Of a DNA stretch of 30,417 nucleotides, positions 21,201 through 30,417 are shown in pieces. Made by a program: the position numbers and the translations under genes. Source of the stretch: Mesotaenium endlicherianum (taxonomy: Eukaryota > Streptophyta > Zygnematophyceae > Zygnematales > Mesotaeniaceae); assembly GCA_009602735.1 (NCBI GenBank), contig WELA01000395.1, forward strand, positions 255,330 to 285,746, in the 5' to 3' direction. Position 1 is the first letter of the stretch. Each line of letters begins with the position of its first letter. The notes under the pieces are model-generated. The model was given only the letters and a program-made list of their open reading frames with translations, did not search any database and had not been told where the DNA came from.

Positions 21201-22588
21201 GAAGCAACGTCGACGAGGAAGGGGAAAAAGTAGGGAAAAACGAGGGGGCGCCGATGAGGGCATGCATGGCGGAGCGCTGCACTGACAGCTGCAGCTGCAG
21301 CAGTGGCAACGGGGGGATGGGGAGTGACGCATGGCAGGAGGGCGGCGGCAACGGCGACGACAGGGAGGAGGGCTCCTCAGCCAGTGAGGTGCAGAGCTGG
21401 CTGGACAGGTGGCGCGCGCGCAGCGTGGTGGTGGTAAGCATGGGCAGCCTGGTGCAGCTGTCGGAGGCGCAGGGCCGCGCTCTGCTGGCCGGCGTCACGG
21501 CCCTCGGCCGCCCGGTGCTTTGGGCGGCGCCCGTCGGCGCGCGCACGTTTTTGGCCGACGAGATCCGCGCCGGGGGGGGCCGAGGGGGGCAGCAGCAGCC
21601 GGAGGAGGAGCAAGGGCCGCCGAAGCAAGAGCAGCCGCAGCAGGGGCAGGGATGGCTGGGACAGCCGCAGCAGGGGCAGCAGCAGCAGCAGGCGCAGGAG
21701 CTGGACCAACGGCAGCAGCAGGAGCAGCAGGAGCAGCCGCAGCGACAGAAGAAGAATGGGCCAGGGCAGCAGCGGTGGCATCGGCAGCGGCAGCAGCGGC
21801 AGCGGCAGCTGCGGCAGAGGGGGTGCGCGGGGGAGGTGAGGGTGGAGAGGTGGATAGCGCAGAGGGAGGTGCTGGCACATGGCGCCACGGGGGTGCTGGT
21901 GGGGCACTGCGGGGCGGGCGGCGTGCAGGAGGCGCTGCTGCATGCGGTCCCCGTGCTGTGCCTGCCCTTCTTCCTGGACCAGCCAGGCGTCGCCGCGAGG
22001 CTGCGCGACTCCGGCGCGGGCCTCAGCATCGACCCGCGCCAGCTCAGCGCCGCCCGCGTCTCGGTGGCGCTCCGCAAGCTGATTGGTCGGCGACGCCGCT
22101 GCCACTACAGCCGCTGCCGCTGCTCCCCTTGTAACCAAGGAGGGGCGGCGGCAGAGGAGGAGGCGGAGTACGAGGAGAAGGAGGATGAGAGGCATGGGGC
22201 GGAGGGGGAGCATGAGGCAGAGGCGGCGGAGGAGGCGGAGGGGGGGGATGGGGGGAGGTGGGACGACGAGGCTGGAGGAGGGAGGGAGGCGGACGGGGCA
22301 CAGGAGGAGGAGGAGGGGGAGACCAGCTTTGTGAGAGCTGCAAGACGTATGGCCAGGTACACGAGGACGCTGGGCGGCGTGCGGCGGGCGGCGGATGTAG
22401 TCGAGCACACGCTGGCGGACGGCAGCGCGCACCTCGCGCTGCCAGATGTCTGCATCTCGCTCTTCGTCCTGTACAGGCTGGACGTGTACCACGCCCTCTT
22501 GAGCACTCTCCTTTCCGCCTGCCTGCTTGCCCCGCTCCTCCTGCGGGCCTTGACGAGGATGCTCGCTACAATTTCTCGTAGCATTTAA
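18259..22588 (+). CDS. Membrane-anchored UDP-glycosyltransferase (GT1), animal-type layout, frame broken by an assembly duplication
   Basis: Removing 1129 bases (one copy of the duplication plus the N) gives a single frame of 1066 codons. A signal peptide (FHLLVISVVLFLSSKASC) is followed by a spacer. The GT-B N-domain (about 127-480) holds LLLSQSLAGHLIPLVALGQE, where the His of GHLIP is the likely catalytic base, and PDIIVADLSAGLTGGHLAE. The C-domain has VVVVSMGSLVQLSE (about 677), then WIAQREVLAHG and VGHCGAGGVQEALLHAVPVL with FFLDQP (about 819-870), the UDP-sugar signature. The terminus (about 978-1066) carries a helix like the animal UGT tail (GGVRRAADVVEH), then LYRLDVYHALLSTLLSACLLAPLLL, a membrane anchor. 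It would transfer a sugar to a lipophilic acceptor in the ER lumen; the acceptor is unknown. Cytosolic plant UGTs lack signal peptide and anchor and read HCGWNS. Gly/Ser/Pro (480-655), Gln (730-810) and acidic (905-978) insertions roughly double the usual 500-530 aa. Confidence 0.82.
19994..21121 (+). repeat. 1128-base direct duplication, copy 1 (assembly overlap)
   Basis: Starts GCCGTGCCGGCAGTGG and ends GGGGGGGGATG just before the N at 21122. It matches 21123-22250 at every position I compared, at constant offset 1129. Confidence 0.93.
21122..21122. other. Single N: contig junction
   Basis: One ambiguous base sits exactly between the two copies of the 1128-base duplication, the pattern left when two contigs with an undetected overlap are joined by a minimal gap. 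Confidence 0.9.
21123..22250 (+). repeat. 1128-base direct duplication, copy 2 (assembly overlap)
   Basis: Second copy, continuous with the true 3' end of the UGT gene (acidic insertion, tail helix and membrane anchor). Joining 21121 directly to 22251 keeps the reading frame. Confidence 0.93.
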
Positions 22589-22770
22589 GGTTTGGGAATA
22601 GCATTCTGGGTAGGGTTCAGAGAACAAGGGCCCGGATTCAAATTATGTCCAGGTGCTATGATTGGTGGAGAACGGTGTTCATCAACCGTGTCTATAGGGT
22701 CTAGTCTCAGTCGTCGTGAGGTGGCGATGACTGGGAAGGATCGACCCATACTCAACCCCCCCCACCCCCC

Positions 22771-22771
22771 N
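22771..22771. other. Single N beside a poly-C run
   Basis: The N follows CCCCCCCCACCCCCC. Unlike 21122, I see no duplicated flank, so this may be a true small gap or an unresolved homopolymer. Confidence 0.7.
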
Positions 22772-23223
22772 ATGCTGTATACGTGTCTTACAAACAATTT
22801 CTGGCCCTTGAATGAGGAGAGAGCCGTTGTGCTTTGTGAGATTGGTCGTACGATGGCGACCACCTCCAGCGACGTAGTAATATGTGCAGCTGCGTGATTT
22901 GCGAAGCACACTACCCTGCCCTGCCCTGCCCCCGCGCGTCAATTGACTCCATACAGCATGTCATACCCCTCCCCCTCTTCCTCCTCCTCCATCCTCCGAA
23001 GGACCCTTCTTTTATCCGCAGTTACGCTGTGAGCAGCTTTGTTGGGGCAACAGCTTCATATTTGTGACGCTCATCTTCCGATGTATGACGTGGCATCTCC
23101 CGCTCTGCGACGCTCGCCTTCTAATTCGTGACGCGTCTCTCCCCCTTTGCGACACACGTCCTTGACCCTTGAGGCCAGCATCATGGCACACCGCTCGGCA
23201 TGGTACTTTCAAGATGCGTCGGG

Positions 23224-23310
23224 GGTCTAGGGTTAGGGTTCGGGTTGAGGTTTTTCTGCGGAGCAATGCCCCTGCCTTTGCCCCTGCCCCTGCCCCTACC
23301 CCTGCCCGTG
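23224..23310 (+). repeat. Telomere-like units and CCCCTG minisatellite
   Basis: CTAGGGTTAGGGTTCGGG at about 23226-23243, followed by about seven CCCCTG/CCTTTG hexamer-like units at 23268-23310. Confidence 0.75.
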
Positions 23311-23768
23311 CTAGCTGCCAGCCTCGCGAGTGAGCGAAGGGCTGCAGCAGATCTCGGGAACAAAGACTTCGCCGAAACACGTACTTTGGAACAATGACTA
23401 TCGCCCGAGTACTCTGGAATCATGACGTTGCCCGTGCAAACAGCATCAGGGCCTCCGACGGGCCTGTTGCTTGCGTGGTGGTGGGCTCTGTGACGTGGCG
23501 GCGCCGCCGCCCAAGGCACTGAGCACCAGTGGCATCGTGGGAGAGCGAGGCGGGGCTTGCCGCCGCTTACCTGGCGGCAGCGACAGGCGGCACACTGGCC
23601 CCTCCACGAGGGGTGCCAGCTGTCAGGATTACCCTACATTTGCAATGCACACGAGCGTTCATGTCCCCGGCTGGCGGAATCGCTGCCAGAACCAGATGGC
23701 CTCGTGAGAACAAGACCCAACTTTATTGACCCAGCGCCGCCCGGTCATCGCCCCCGCCCAGCCCAAGC

Positions 23769-23792
23769 CCCTTGCCCTTGCCCTTGCCCTTC
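23769..23792 (+). repeat. CCCTTG hexamer repeat
   Basis: Four tandem CCCTTG-type units. Confidence 0.75.
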
Positions 23793-23910
23793 TTCCTTAA
23801 TTGTTTGATACATGAGACAGTGTAGAATATACAAATCATAGGGTTTAGAGAGTAGGACATTTAGTCAGGCAATGCCCCTGGAGTCGGGGGCATGGAGCCC
23901 AGGGCTTATG

Positions 23911-23975
23911 GCCTAGGGCCTTTAGTCTAGAGCCTTAAGCCTCGAGCCTAGAGCCTAGAGCCTAGAGCCTCTGAG
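23911..23975 (+). repeat. CCTAGAG heptamer repeat
   Basis: Tandem and degenerate CCTAGAG/CCTAGGG/CTTTAGT units. They resemble decayed telomere repeats with AGG changed to AGA. Confidence 0.75.
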
Positions 23976-24828
23976 ACGCCTAGGACATAGGACCTGGGGC
24001 GATGCTGGGCCAGATGCAGAGCCTGCTGCTGATGAGGGCCTGCGTGCCACAATTGGAGCTGTACATGCTCCCGAATGTTTCGCATGAGGTTAAGTGAAGT
24101 GCGGCTTTTCTTTCCTCTCTCGGTAGTGGCCTTTGTGCGTGCACTCACACGCTCCTTTGCTCAATGCCGTAGATCGGGCCCCTCGAGGGTTCATGATATT
24201 TGGCAGAAGCATCTGGAAGGGCCAGAGCTCTCGAAGGACTTGGGCACATTGCAGATACCAGAGGATTTAAAATTCCTGGCAGAAACATTAGTCCTGGTAG
24301 GGTTTAGAGTCTCTGGCCTGGTGCCAGGTTCTGGATGGTAGGCGAGCAAGACGGCTGCTTGTATCTCTATTTAGCCTGGCTGATTGCCTGCTTAACTTTG
24401 TGCTTATACCATGAGTTGGACACTTTGCAGCAAGCTGCTGGTTTGCCATGAGGCAGCATAACTGCTAAGATTGTATGTTCTTCCTTAACCACGGAGAATT
24501 TGCGTAGTCTTTGTGAGCTTTGTATAAGCGCCTGTGACTTTTATATCAATTAGGACAAGAGCCAAAAGGCAGTCTTTAGTCTGTAAATTGTATCAAAAGT
24601 GGATATCTAATACTCAGCTTTATCACGTAGTAGAATCAGTCATAAGTCCAGAGAAGAAATGTTGATTGCACACAGAGCCTCAAGGAGCTCAAATAGCGAA
24701 GTTCGCAAATCTCTTTACAGAAATCACTATGAAAACCCGAGTTATGAGCCAATTTACGAGATGAATTTTACAAATTTCATTTCAAGAACTTCACCAAGTT
24801 ACTTGAGACCTGCTGGTTCCTTGTCAGT

Positions 24829-24879
24829 CACCAGCCACCAGCCACCAGCCACTTGCCACCTGCCACCTGCCACCTGCAA
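24829..24879 (+). repeat. CCACCAG/CCACCTG heptamer repeat
   Basis: About three CCACCAG units followed by about four CCACCTG/CCACTTG units. Confidence 0.8.
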
Positions 24880-25024
24880 CTATTAGCAAGGAATACATGG
24901 GCTCTCTGCTCTTCAGATTAATTTGCGAGGCTCCTTTTGCAACTCTCCTTAGTACAACTAAGTTTTCTCTTTCAAAGACATTACAACGTTTATATTATTT
25001 CTAAACGAGAGCAACTGTCATCAA

Positions 25025-25096
25025 GTCGGTGTAGTTTAGTGGTTAGAATCCCACGTTGTGGCCGTGGAGACCGGGGCTCGAATCCCCGCACCGACA
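25025..25096 (+). tRNA. tRNA-His (anticodon GTG), intronless
   Basis: 72 bases. Acceptor arms GTCGGTG (25025-25031) and CACCGAC (25089-25095) pair fully, and A at 25096 is the discriminator. The D-arm region contains TAGTTTAGTGGTTAG (A box). The anticodon stem CCACG/CGTGG encloses loop TTGTGGC with anticodon GTG at 25058-25060. The T arm is GGGG-CTCGAAT-CCCC (B box). CCA is not encoded and no encoded G-1 pairing is needed, as in eukaryotic nuclear tRNA-His. The sequence closely follows the plant nuclear form. Confidence 0.96.
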
Positions 25097-25098
25097 CC

Positions 25099-25102
25099 TT
25101 TT
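25099..25102 (+). terminator. RNA polymerase III terminator
   Basis: TTTT starts two bases after the tRNA discriminator base. Confidence 0.8.
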
Positions 25103-25958
25103 GCATCTTTCACCTTCAGACCTGCGACCGACCTGTATGTACTATGGCGGTCCTGTTCGATCTGGTCCCCCATGGTCCCCAGTCTCGACTTTAGCTTCAC
25201 TTCCTTCAGCAGCTCAGCTTCAGGTGCTGTGCTATAGTAATCGTCGCTAGTCGATTTGGCCAGAGTTGGCCAGCGTTGGCCAGCCATGAGGGGAATCTAG
25301 TGCCCATATATCTCTTGCTGGTTTGAGCCCATGTGCGGAGGTCTTTGGAATCATCTTGAAAGGCGCATGCAGCATGCGCCCGAAACTGGGCTCAGCTGCA
25401 GTTTATAGACAATTGTAGCTGGTTGATTTGTAACTCGACTTGATTCTACGCTAGCGTCACAATCTATATGCGGATTTAAGCATCGGTTTTACATCTGCAG
25501 GACCTCCGAGGTTACCGTGATTGGAGCAGAGGATACGACGAGCTTGAGCACATCAATATTTGGGTCAGACGTATCGGGTTGGGACAACTCTGTGGAGTCT
25601 ATACCTTACGTGCCATGTAGCCCTTCGCAATACACTACGCAATCTTCGCTGGTGCTCGTTTAGGTAGAGTAGAATACATTGAGCTTGTGTTCTTTGTGTA
25701 TGTAATGAGAGTTGCTTCTTCAGTATTTTTTCGTCTTTAATCCTGCTCGATGTGGTACGCAATTGGTCTTTGACTGCAGGGGTGAGGAAGGAGCTCCCTT
25801 TATGCAATCAATTCAACTCTAACATCTGCACATATTTGGATGGTTGTCCGCTAGTTCATTCAAACATTTTATTCTCGTTGTGCTTATCTTGTGACCCCTG
25901 CATCCAGCTAGATATACTCAATTGGAGAATCTCCGGCATATGTTTAGTTGGGACCGGA
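25103..25958. other. Spacer between tRNA-His and gene B
   Basis: No gene seen. It includes a short TTGGCCAG triplication (about 25256-25285). Confidence 0.45.
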
Positions 25959-26074
25959 ATGCTCTTATTGCGTGCAATTCAAAGGATCACTCGTTCTGCT
26001 GCACTCGGCAGTCTTGTTTCTGCACCAACCAACAAAACTTTGACTTCTGGTACCCCTCTGTCACAACTCCATCG
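25959..26074 (+). CDS. Candidate first exon of gene B (organelle presequence)
   Basis: Starts MLLLRAIQRITRSAALGSLV: Arg/Ser/Leu-rich with no acidic residues, as expected for a mitochondrial presequence. It ends at CATCG|GTAGCC, phase 2, matching the phase-2 acceptor GTGCAAG|C at 26210/26211 and giving a 136-base intron. Gene A has its presequence and core junction in one exon, so this would be an extra intron. It is tentative. Confidence 0.35.
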
Positions 26075-26286
26075 GTAGCCGCTTCAGCATTTATTCGTAG
26101 GAAACAATCCATCTATGTATTATCTGGAAAAGTTCTAGTCTTGTGCCTCAGCTGATTTAGCATACTTTACTGAAGTGATTTCCAACAAGCTCAATTTAAG
26201 CTTGTGCAAGCTCAGCACACTCTTCAGGAGCTTCTTTCTGGCTTTACCCTCCTGGAGTGTCAGGTGGCAGGAGAGCTGTGGGAACA

Positions 26287-28282
26287 ATGTCAACAGACGA
26301 GATGCCAGGCACAGTGCAGGTATAATATATATGCGTATAATTGTATTTACATTTGTCCGTAGCATGTTATTGCCCTGCATTCAGGGGAGTAGAACATTTC
26401 CCAGGGGGTTTTTGTAAATAGTTTATATACTTGTTACAGAAACTGCCATTGTCTTCTCCCAGCCATCTTTTCTTGAATTCCCATAAACCACGAATAAGTT
26501 TGCTTATTTGCTGAAGAAACTGACGAGAATTACTGGTCTGCAAAGAGAATCCAAAATTGCTGTTCTGATGTCAATTAGCATGCACTTATTAATCCTGGTT
26601 GTATGTACTCATGTGCCTGATAGTGCACACTTCACTTAATATGCTGTCAATTATAGAAGCGACTTCATCTTTTTAAACGCGCGGTTTGTGTTGCTTGCAA
26701 CACAACTTTCTGCGTATAACGTTTTTGCAAACTCCCCTGTTCCTCCCTCCGTCTATATCTCCCTTTTCTTTCTTATGGAAGAAATATGTCCTCTTATGAG
26801 AATGAAAAGTTCACTTCTGGGCTTGGGGGTGCACTTGCAGGCGGAGCCTCAGGGCCCAAGCCACAGCCAGGGGCAGAGCCAAGAGCTGCCACCTGGCAGT
26901 TCCGAGCAAGGGGTGGCTTCAGATGAGGCAAAACTCCACAGCCTAGTCGTTGCAGAGATGACGATTGCATACACGTCCGACATGGCAGAGTCTTTCGGTG
27001 CCGCATATCAGAGCCGCTCGATCGACGAGGGGTATGGCCAGATCTACGGGGAGCCCATCGACGAGGTGGAGGGGATTGGCACGTAAGCCGACTCTCGTTT
27101 TGCAATGACCGCTTTCTCTGATGCTCGTCATCACCACTCATCCACGTGTGTGATGTACAATTTCTACTACATATGAAGAGTAAATAGAGTATGTGTAGGA
27201 CTTGTAAATCATGTAGTCTATAAAGCGTCTAGATTGTTAACCATGATGTGGATAAACTGGTATATATATACAACTTTTATGTATACTGATATGTATAAAC
27301 TTTTGCTATGTGTGGATAATGGTGTATCTATCTGTATATAGATCTGTACATAGACCTAGAAGTAAAGGGATGTACTTTTTGTAATAGCGGTTGAATATGC
27401 GCTGCCTAAGATACATGCATGTATTTACACATCTCTACCTATATGTATAAGCTGAGAAGCACAAGCATTACCTAGCTGCATGTACAGAAGTGGGCGAGCT
27501 CCGTGTTTGAGATTAAGTGCGATGTAGATCTGCGTAGCGACAGGTATTCTTCATCTGAGTCCTTTGTCTTCCTGACTGGGCTTTCATGCAAGCTCCAAGC
27601 ATGCAGAAGCTGCAATAGAATTTATATATTGAGCTTGTACCAGTGTAACAAGCTCAGGCAGCACCCCCGTTCATCATGACGAGCTGTGCGTCACCATTTA
27701 CATCACTCGCACAACGGCAAATGAATTGCTGTCACGATGGTGAGATGCGCACAGCGTGCACCTGTAGCAACCGTGACATGCGTATGCAGGCCGGCATGCA
27801 GGTCGAGGACTTAGTCTGTAGTTCGCAGCTTTTGTGAGACTACGTCAGTTGTAGACCACTGAAAATGAGTGCACCTGCACTATATTATGTTGTCACTTGT
27901 CTATAGATGATGTTTGGGTCTCGCTAAGTCCTGTGGTGGCAGTCGTAAATCGTAAAATGTTAGATACTACTAGCCACTGCATTTCTATAGACGTATGCCT
28001 ACGCCAAGAAGTACACAAGACATATTGAATGTATGCGTGTGAGAAGAATTATGTGTGTTTCTTCTCTCTACATCTTAATTCCCCTCGTTCAGATGAAATT
28101 AAAGATCAGCTAACTTGACTTGCGCAACTTCAATTCGCTGGTCGGTGTGCAGGGTCGGAAATGCTCCGCCCGCCTGGAAGGAGAAGCTAAGTTCAAAGCT
28201 CAGGGGTGGGCTGGCTGGCCAGGTGTCACCAGCTCGGCTAGGGTCTGAGAAGTGCGAGGTGGCTCAGGAGAAGGATGGGTAG
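26287..28282 (+). CDS. Gene B: inverted paralogue of gene A, shorter C-terminus
   Basis: Exons seen are 26287-26319 (end of the first homologous exon, GTMSTDEMPGTVQ), 26841-27082 and 28153-28282. Introns have the same phases as gene A: phase 0 (CAG|GTATAA ... TTGCAG|GCG) and phase 2 (GGCAC|GTAAGC ... GTGCAG|G). The core MAESFGAAYQSRSIDEGYG plus QIYGEPIDEVEGIG is identical to gene A at 27 of 34 positions, and exon 3 opens VGNAPPAW. The tail ends early (GSEKCEVAQEKDG, stop 28280-28282), losing most of the charged end of gene A. Counting from ATG 26287 gives 134 aa. The frame is open upstream to 26200, and a candidate 5' exon at 25959-26074 (MLLLRAIQRITRSAALGSL, presequence-like) could join at 26211, giving 198 aa. 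Function unknown. It may be a diverged functional copy or one losing its C-terminus. Confidence 0.62.
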
Positions 28283-29454
28283 CGTGTGCTGTGAAGATGT
28301 AAAAGGAATCCTTCAAGAGCGCATGCATGCGAGGGAAGAATAAAGAAGATATATCCTAAGAGCACTGATGTATAAGCTTACTGCAATGCATAGGAAAAAG
28401 CAACAGGAGGATGCGCAGCATCTTGCAAAGAATGAAACCGTAAAGAGCGCATAAATGCCCGTGCAACTAGAGGAAGAAGGCAATAACACTACAGTAGAGC
28501 TCTTTTTTTGGTGTTCTGTATAGAAAACTATAGTGTGCGTCATTGAATGCACCTTGTCCTCAATTTTACGACTGTCCTAAAGTTTTCCAAAAGTTCTGCG
28601 AGTTTGTGGACTCATTTTGTCCAACGACTCTAGAGGGCTGCATGCTGGCTTAGACAGTCATCTATACTACTTGGTAGTTCTTGCATTTATGCGACAACCG
28701 GCCTACTCTACGGCAGGCTGCCAGCTGGCGTGCACATGCGCTATAGAATATGTAGTCACTGGTGACTCATTGGTGTCGGTTGGGCGAGCTTCTCTTAAAG
28801 CTCCCAGCCGGCTACAAGAACAGTCACTAATCTATTCAAAAGTAGCCAAGAAAAGGACTAGTCAGAATAGACACTACGCGTAGACTTCAAAGCGATTGCC
28901 ACTTCACAAATCGATATTAATTACTTTTTGTACTACACACGGGCCATGCTGGAGCAGCAACATAACATGCAGCCACTAGAGCACAGCCGGCTCAGAAAAA
29001 AATCAGTGAGCAGCTGCTAGCGGTTGCAGAGGACAATTGTTTGCCTCAGAGTGTAGGCACGCATGCACTTCCACCTCGCAGTAAGCAGAAAGTGGTCGCC
29101 ACCTGGCACCGTGAGGCCGCTGCTGGTTGCTGCTTCGGCCACCTCCTCCGAGGGTGCATCGCCGGGTCCTCCTTTCGCCACCTGTCAGCTGCCAAGGCTC
29201 CTGATGCCTACAGACTGCCCAAGTTTGGTTCCACGTGTCAACTTTGAAGCCAAGGACCCACTTGCACCACTGAAGAATTGTCAACCCCTTTTGCCAGGTG
29301 TCGGCTGCGGGGCGCTCGCAAAGGGGCCATGCGAGGTCCTGTGGCTTGTTGATGGCGTTTGCAGAAATCTTTGAGTAGTTAGGGCCTGGCGTAGGCGCGC
29401 GGTGCCATCAGGCAGCGCAAGAGCTACAGGGGCACGTGGCCGCCAAGCTCTTGG

Positions 29455-29556
29455 GCTCTTGTGCCCTCGTGCCCTCGTGCTCCTGAGCTCTTGTGCCCTT
29501 GTGCCCTTGTGCTCTCGTGCCCTTGTGCCCTTGTCCTCGTGTGCCCTTGTGCTCCT
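29455..29556 (+). repeat. GTGCCCTT/GTGCCCTC 8-base minisatellite
   Basis: About ten imperfect 8-base units (TTGTGCCC, TCGTGCCC, TTGTGCTC) over 100 bases. Confidence 0.85.
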
Positions 29557-29646
29557 CCAGCGGCTTCCAGCTTCTAAAGTTCTCCACTGCCGTAAGCACG
29601 GGAGAAAACCCCGGTCCCCAACCCTGACCCAAAGTCTTTGCCTGCC

Positions 29647-29697
29647 CTAGGCCTCCTAACCTTAGAACTCCCTAAACCCTGAACTGTAACCCTAGAC
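29647..29697 (+). repeat. Degenerate telomere-like repeats
   Basis: CCCTAGG, CCTAACCTTAGA, CCCTAAACCCTGAA and TAACCCTAGA units, mostly CCCTAAA-like. Confidence 0.65.
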
Positions 29698-30060
29698 TGA
29701 CCATGGACTGCAACCCCCTCTTGGCCCTGCTGGGTGAGCTCCTCCTCCACATGGGCGCGCTTGCATGCACACGCGGGCTCACACGTGCGCTCACACGTGT
29801 TCTCACGCGCAAATGCAGCCACGTGGGGGAGTTTAGAGGGCACCATTCTTTGAGCAGGCGCGGTGCCACTGCAAAGGAGGGGAGATAGCGTTGCCGGGGA
29901 GGGAACTGGTAAGGGCTGATGATGAGCTGGCAAACAGGCAGGCGTTCCCTGTGGTCCACACACCGGCCGATGGTGAAAAAAGCAGCAACGGCAGCATCTC
30001 GCAGAACATCGATGGCAAGGCTATCTGGTGCAGAGACACAAGGGGTTGAAGAAGCTGTGA

Positions 30061-30150
30061 TGGAAGGGAGGGAAGGAGGGAGAGGGAGGGAGGGAGGGCG
30101 CCAGGGGGCTATAGGGAGTGCTAGAAGGAAAGGGAGAGGAGTGGGAAGGG
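30061..30150 (+). repeat. GGGA/GGAA purine tract
   Basis: Purine-rich AGGGAGGGAGG repeats with few interruptions. Confidence 0.75.
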
Positions 30151-30155
30151 AAGGC

Positions 30156-30275
30156 GGGTACGTGTGCGCGTGCGTGCGGGTGCCCATGCGCGTGTGCGTG
30201 TGCATGCGCAGGTGCCAGTGCATGTGCGTGTGCATGTGCGTGTTTGGGTGCGCGTGCGTGTGCGCGCGTGCGCGT
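30156..30275 (+). repeat. GT/GC-rich microsatellite
   Basis: Alternating GTGTGCGTGTGC/ATGTGCGTG sequence over about 120 bases, like those in the introns further left. Confidence 0.85.
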
Positions 30276-30417
30276 TCGACTTGCAAGAATGTGAATGGAG
30301 GAGACACACAGTGGAGGCTCTCCAGGCACCTGGAGCTTGCCGCAGGGCCGTGCCCACTGCGAGCTCTTCTTCCTCCTGTGCATCATCATGAGGCCCAACT
30401 CCCACCCCCACCCCCAC

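Larger units (their letters stand above)
22589..25024. other. Spacer between UGT and tRNA-His, rich in short tandem repeats
   Basis: No gene I can support. It contains a second single N at 22771 beside a poly-C run, telomere-like units, C/T/G-rich minisatellites (listed separately) and one exon-like stretch at about 24002-24340 (see findings). Confidence 0.5.
28283..30417. other. Right-hand spacer, repeat-rich
   Basis: No gene I can support. It starts with the likely gene B 3' UTR, then AT-rich sequence, then GC-rich sequence from about 29080. It contains the repeats listed separately and one possible minus-strand exon near 30024 (see findings). Confidence 0.45.

Noticed and set aside
20954..22588. 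Second, independent UGT gene
   Set aside because: Its N-terminal part is the duplicated block; it is the 3' part of the same gene once the duplicate is collapsed.
20248..22627. Long minus-strand frames opposite the UGT gene, and short plus-strand frames duplicated at 20280 and 21409
   Set aside because: Shadows of the UGT coding strand, seen twice only because of the assembly duplication.
29408..29632. Minus-strand frame of repeated KGTRAQGH units
   Set aside because: Translation of the 8-base minisatellite; no start context or flanking domain.

Overview
This is a nuclear window from a streptophyte, most likely a land plant or a close algal relative; I cannot name the species. The evidence is a eukaryotic tRNA-His(GTG) without an encoded CCA end, GT-AG introns, a single-CRM-domain RNA-binding protein of the plant CRS1/YhbY family, an RNA polymerase subunit (NRPB8) that reads like the plant/eukaryote form, organelle-type presequences, and many short telomere-like (CCCTAA/CCCTAAA) stretches. 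Genes are GC-rich and spacers are AT-richer. GT/CA microsatellites are frequent.

Layout. 1-1398 (minus): 5' part of NRPB8 (RPABC3), two exons, with the 3' part off the left edge. 1399-1699: short head-to-head promoter. 1700-5940 (plus): four-exon CRM-domain gene, all introns phase 0. 7059-8897 (minus): three-exon gene A, a small organelle-targeted protein I do not recognise. 11436-14540 (plus): intronless F-box/LRR-like protein of 1034 aa with very large low-complexity insertions. 15727-17785: decayed DIRS-like retroelement with gag, CCHC knuckle and reverse-transcriptase remnant. 18259-22588 (plus): intronless UDP-glycosyltransferase with signal peptide, GT-B fold and C-terminal membrane anchor, resembling animal ER-type UGTs more than cytosolic plant ones. 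25025-25096: tRNA-His. 25959/26287-28282 (plus): gene B, an inverted paralogue of gene A with the same two intron positions and phases.

The assembly carries an artefact. 19994-21121 and 21123-22250 appear to be the same 1128 bases on either side of a single N. Removing 1129 bases restores one continuous 1066-codon UGT frame, so the break in this gene is very probably a contig-overlap error and not biology.

The genes do not form a pathway. Shared themes are organelle targeting (CRM protein, gene A, perhaps gene B), basic transcription and translation (NRPB8, tRNA-His), and two intronless GC-rich genes loaded with Gly/Ser/Gln/Pro tracts. The strongest candidates for something undescribed are the animal-type UGT with its insertions and the A/B gene pair, where the conserved second splice donor itself forms an in-frame stop codon.
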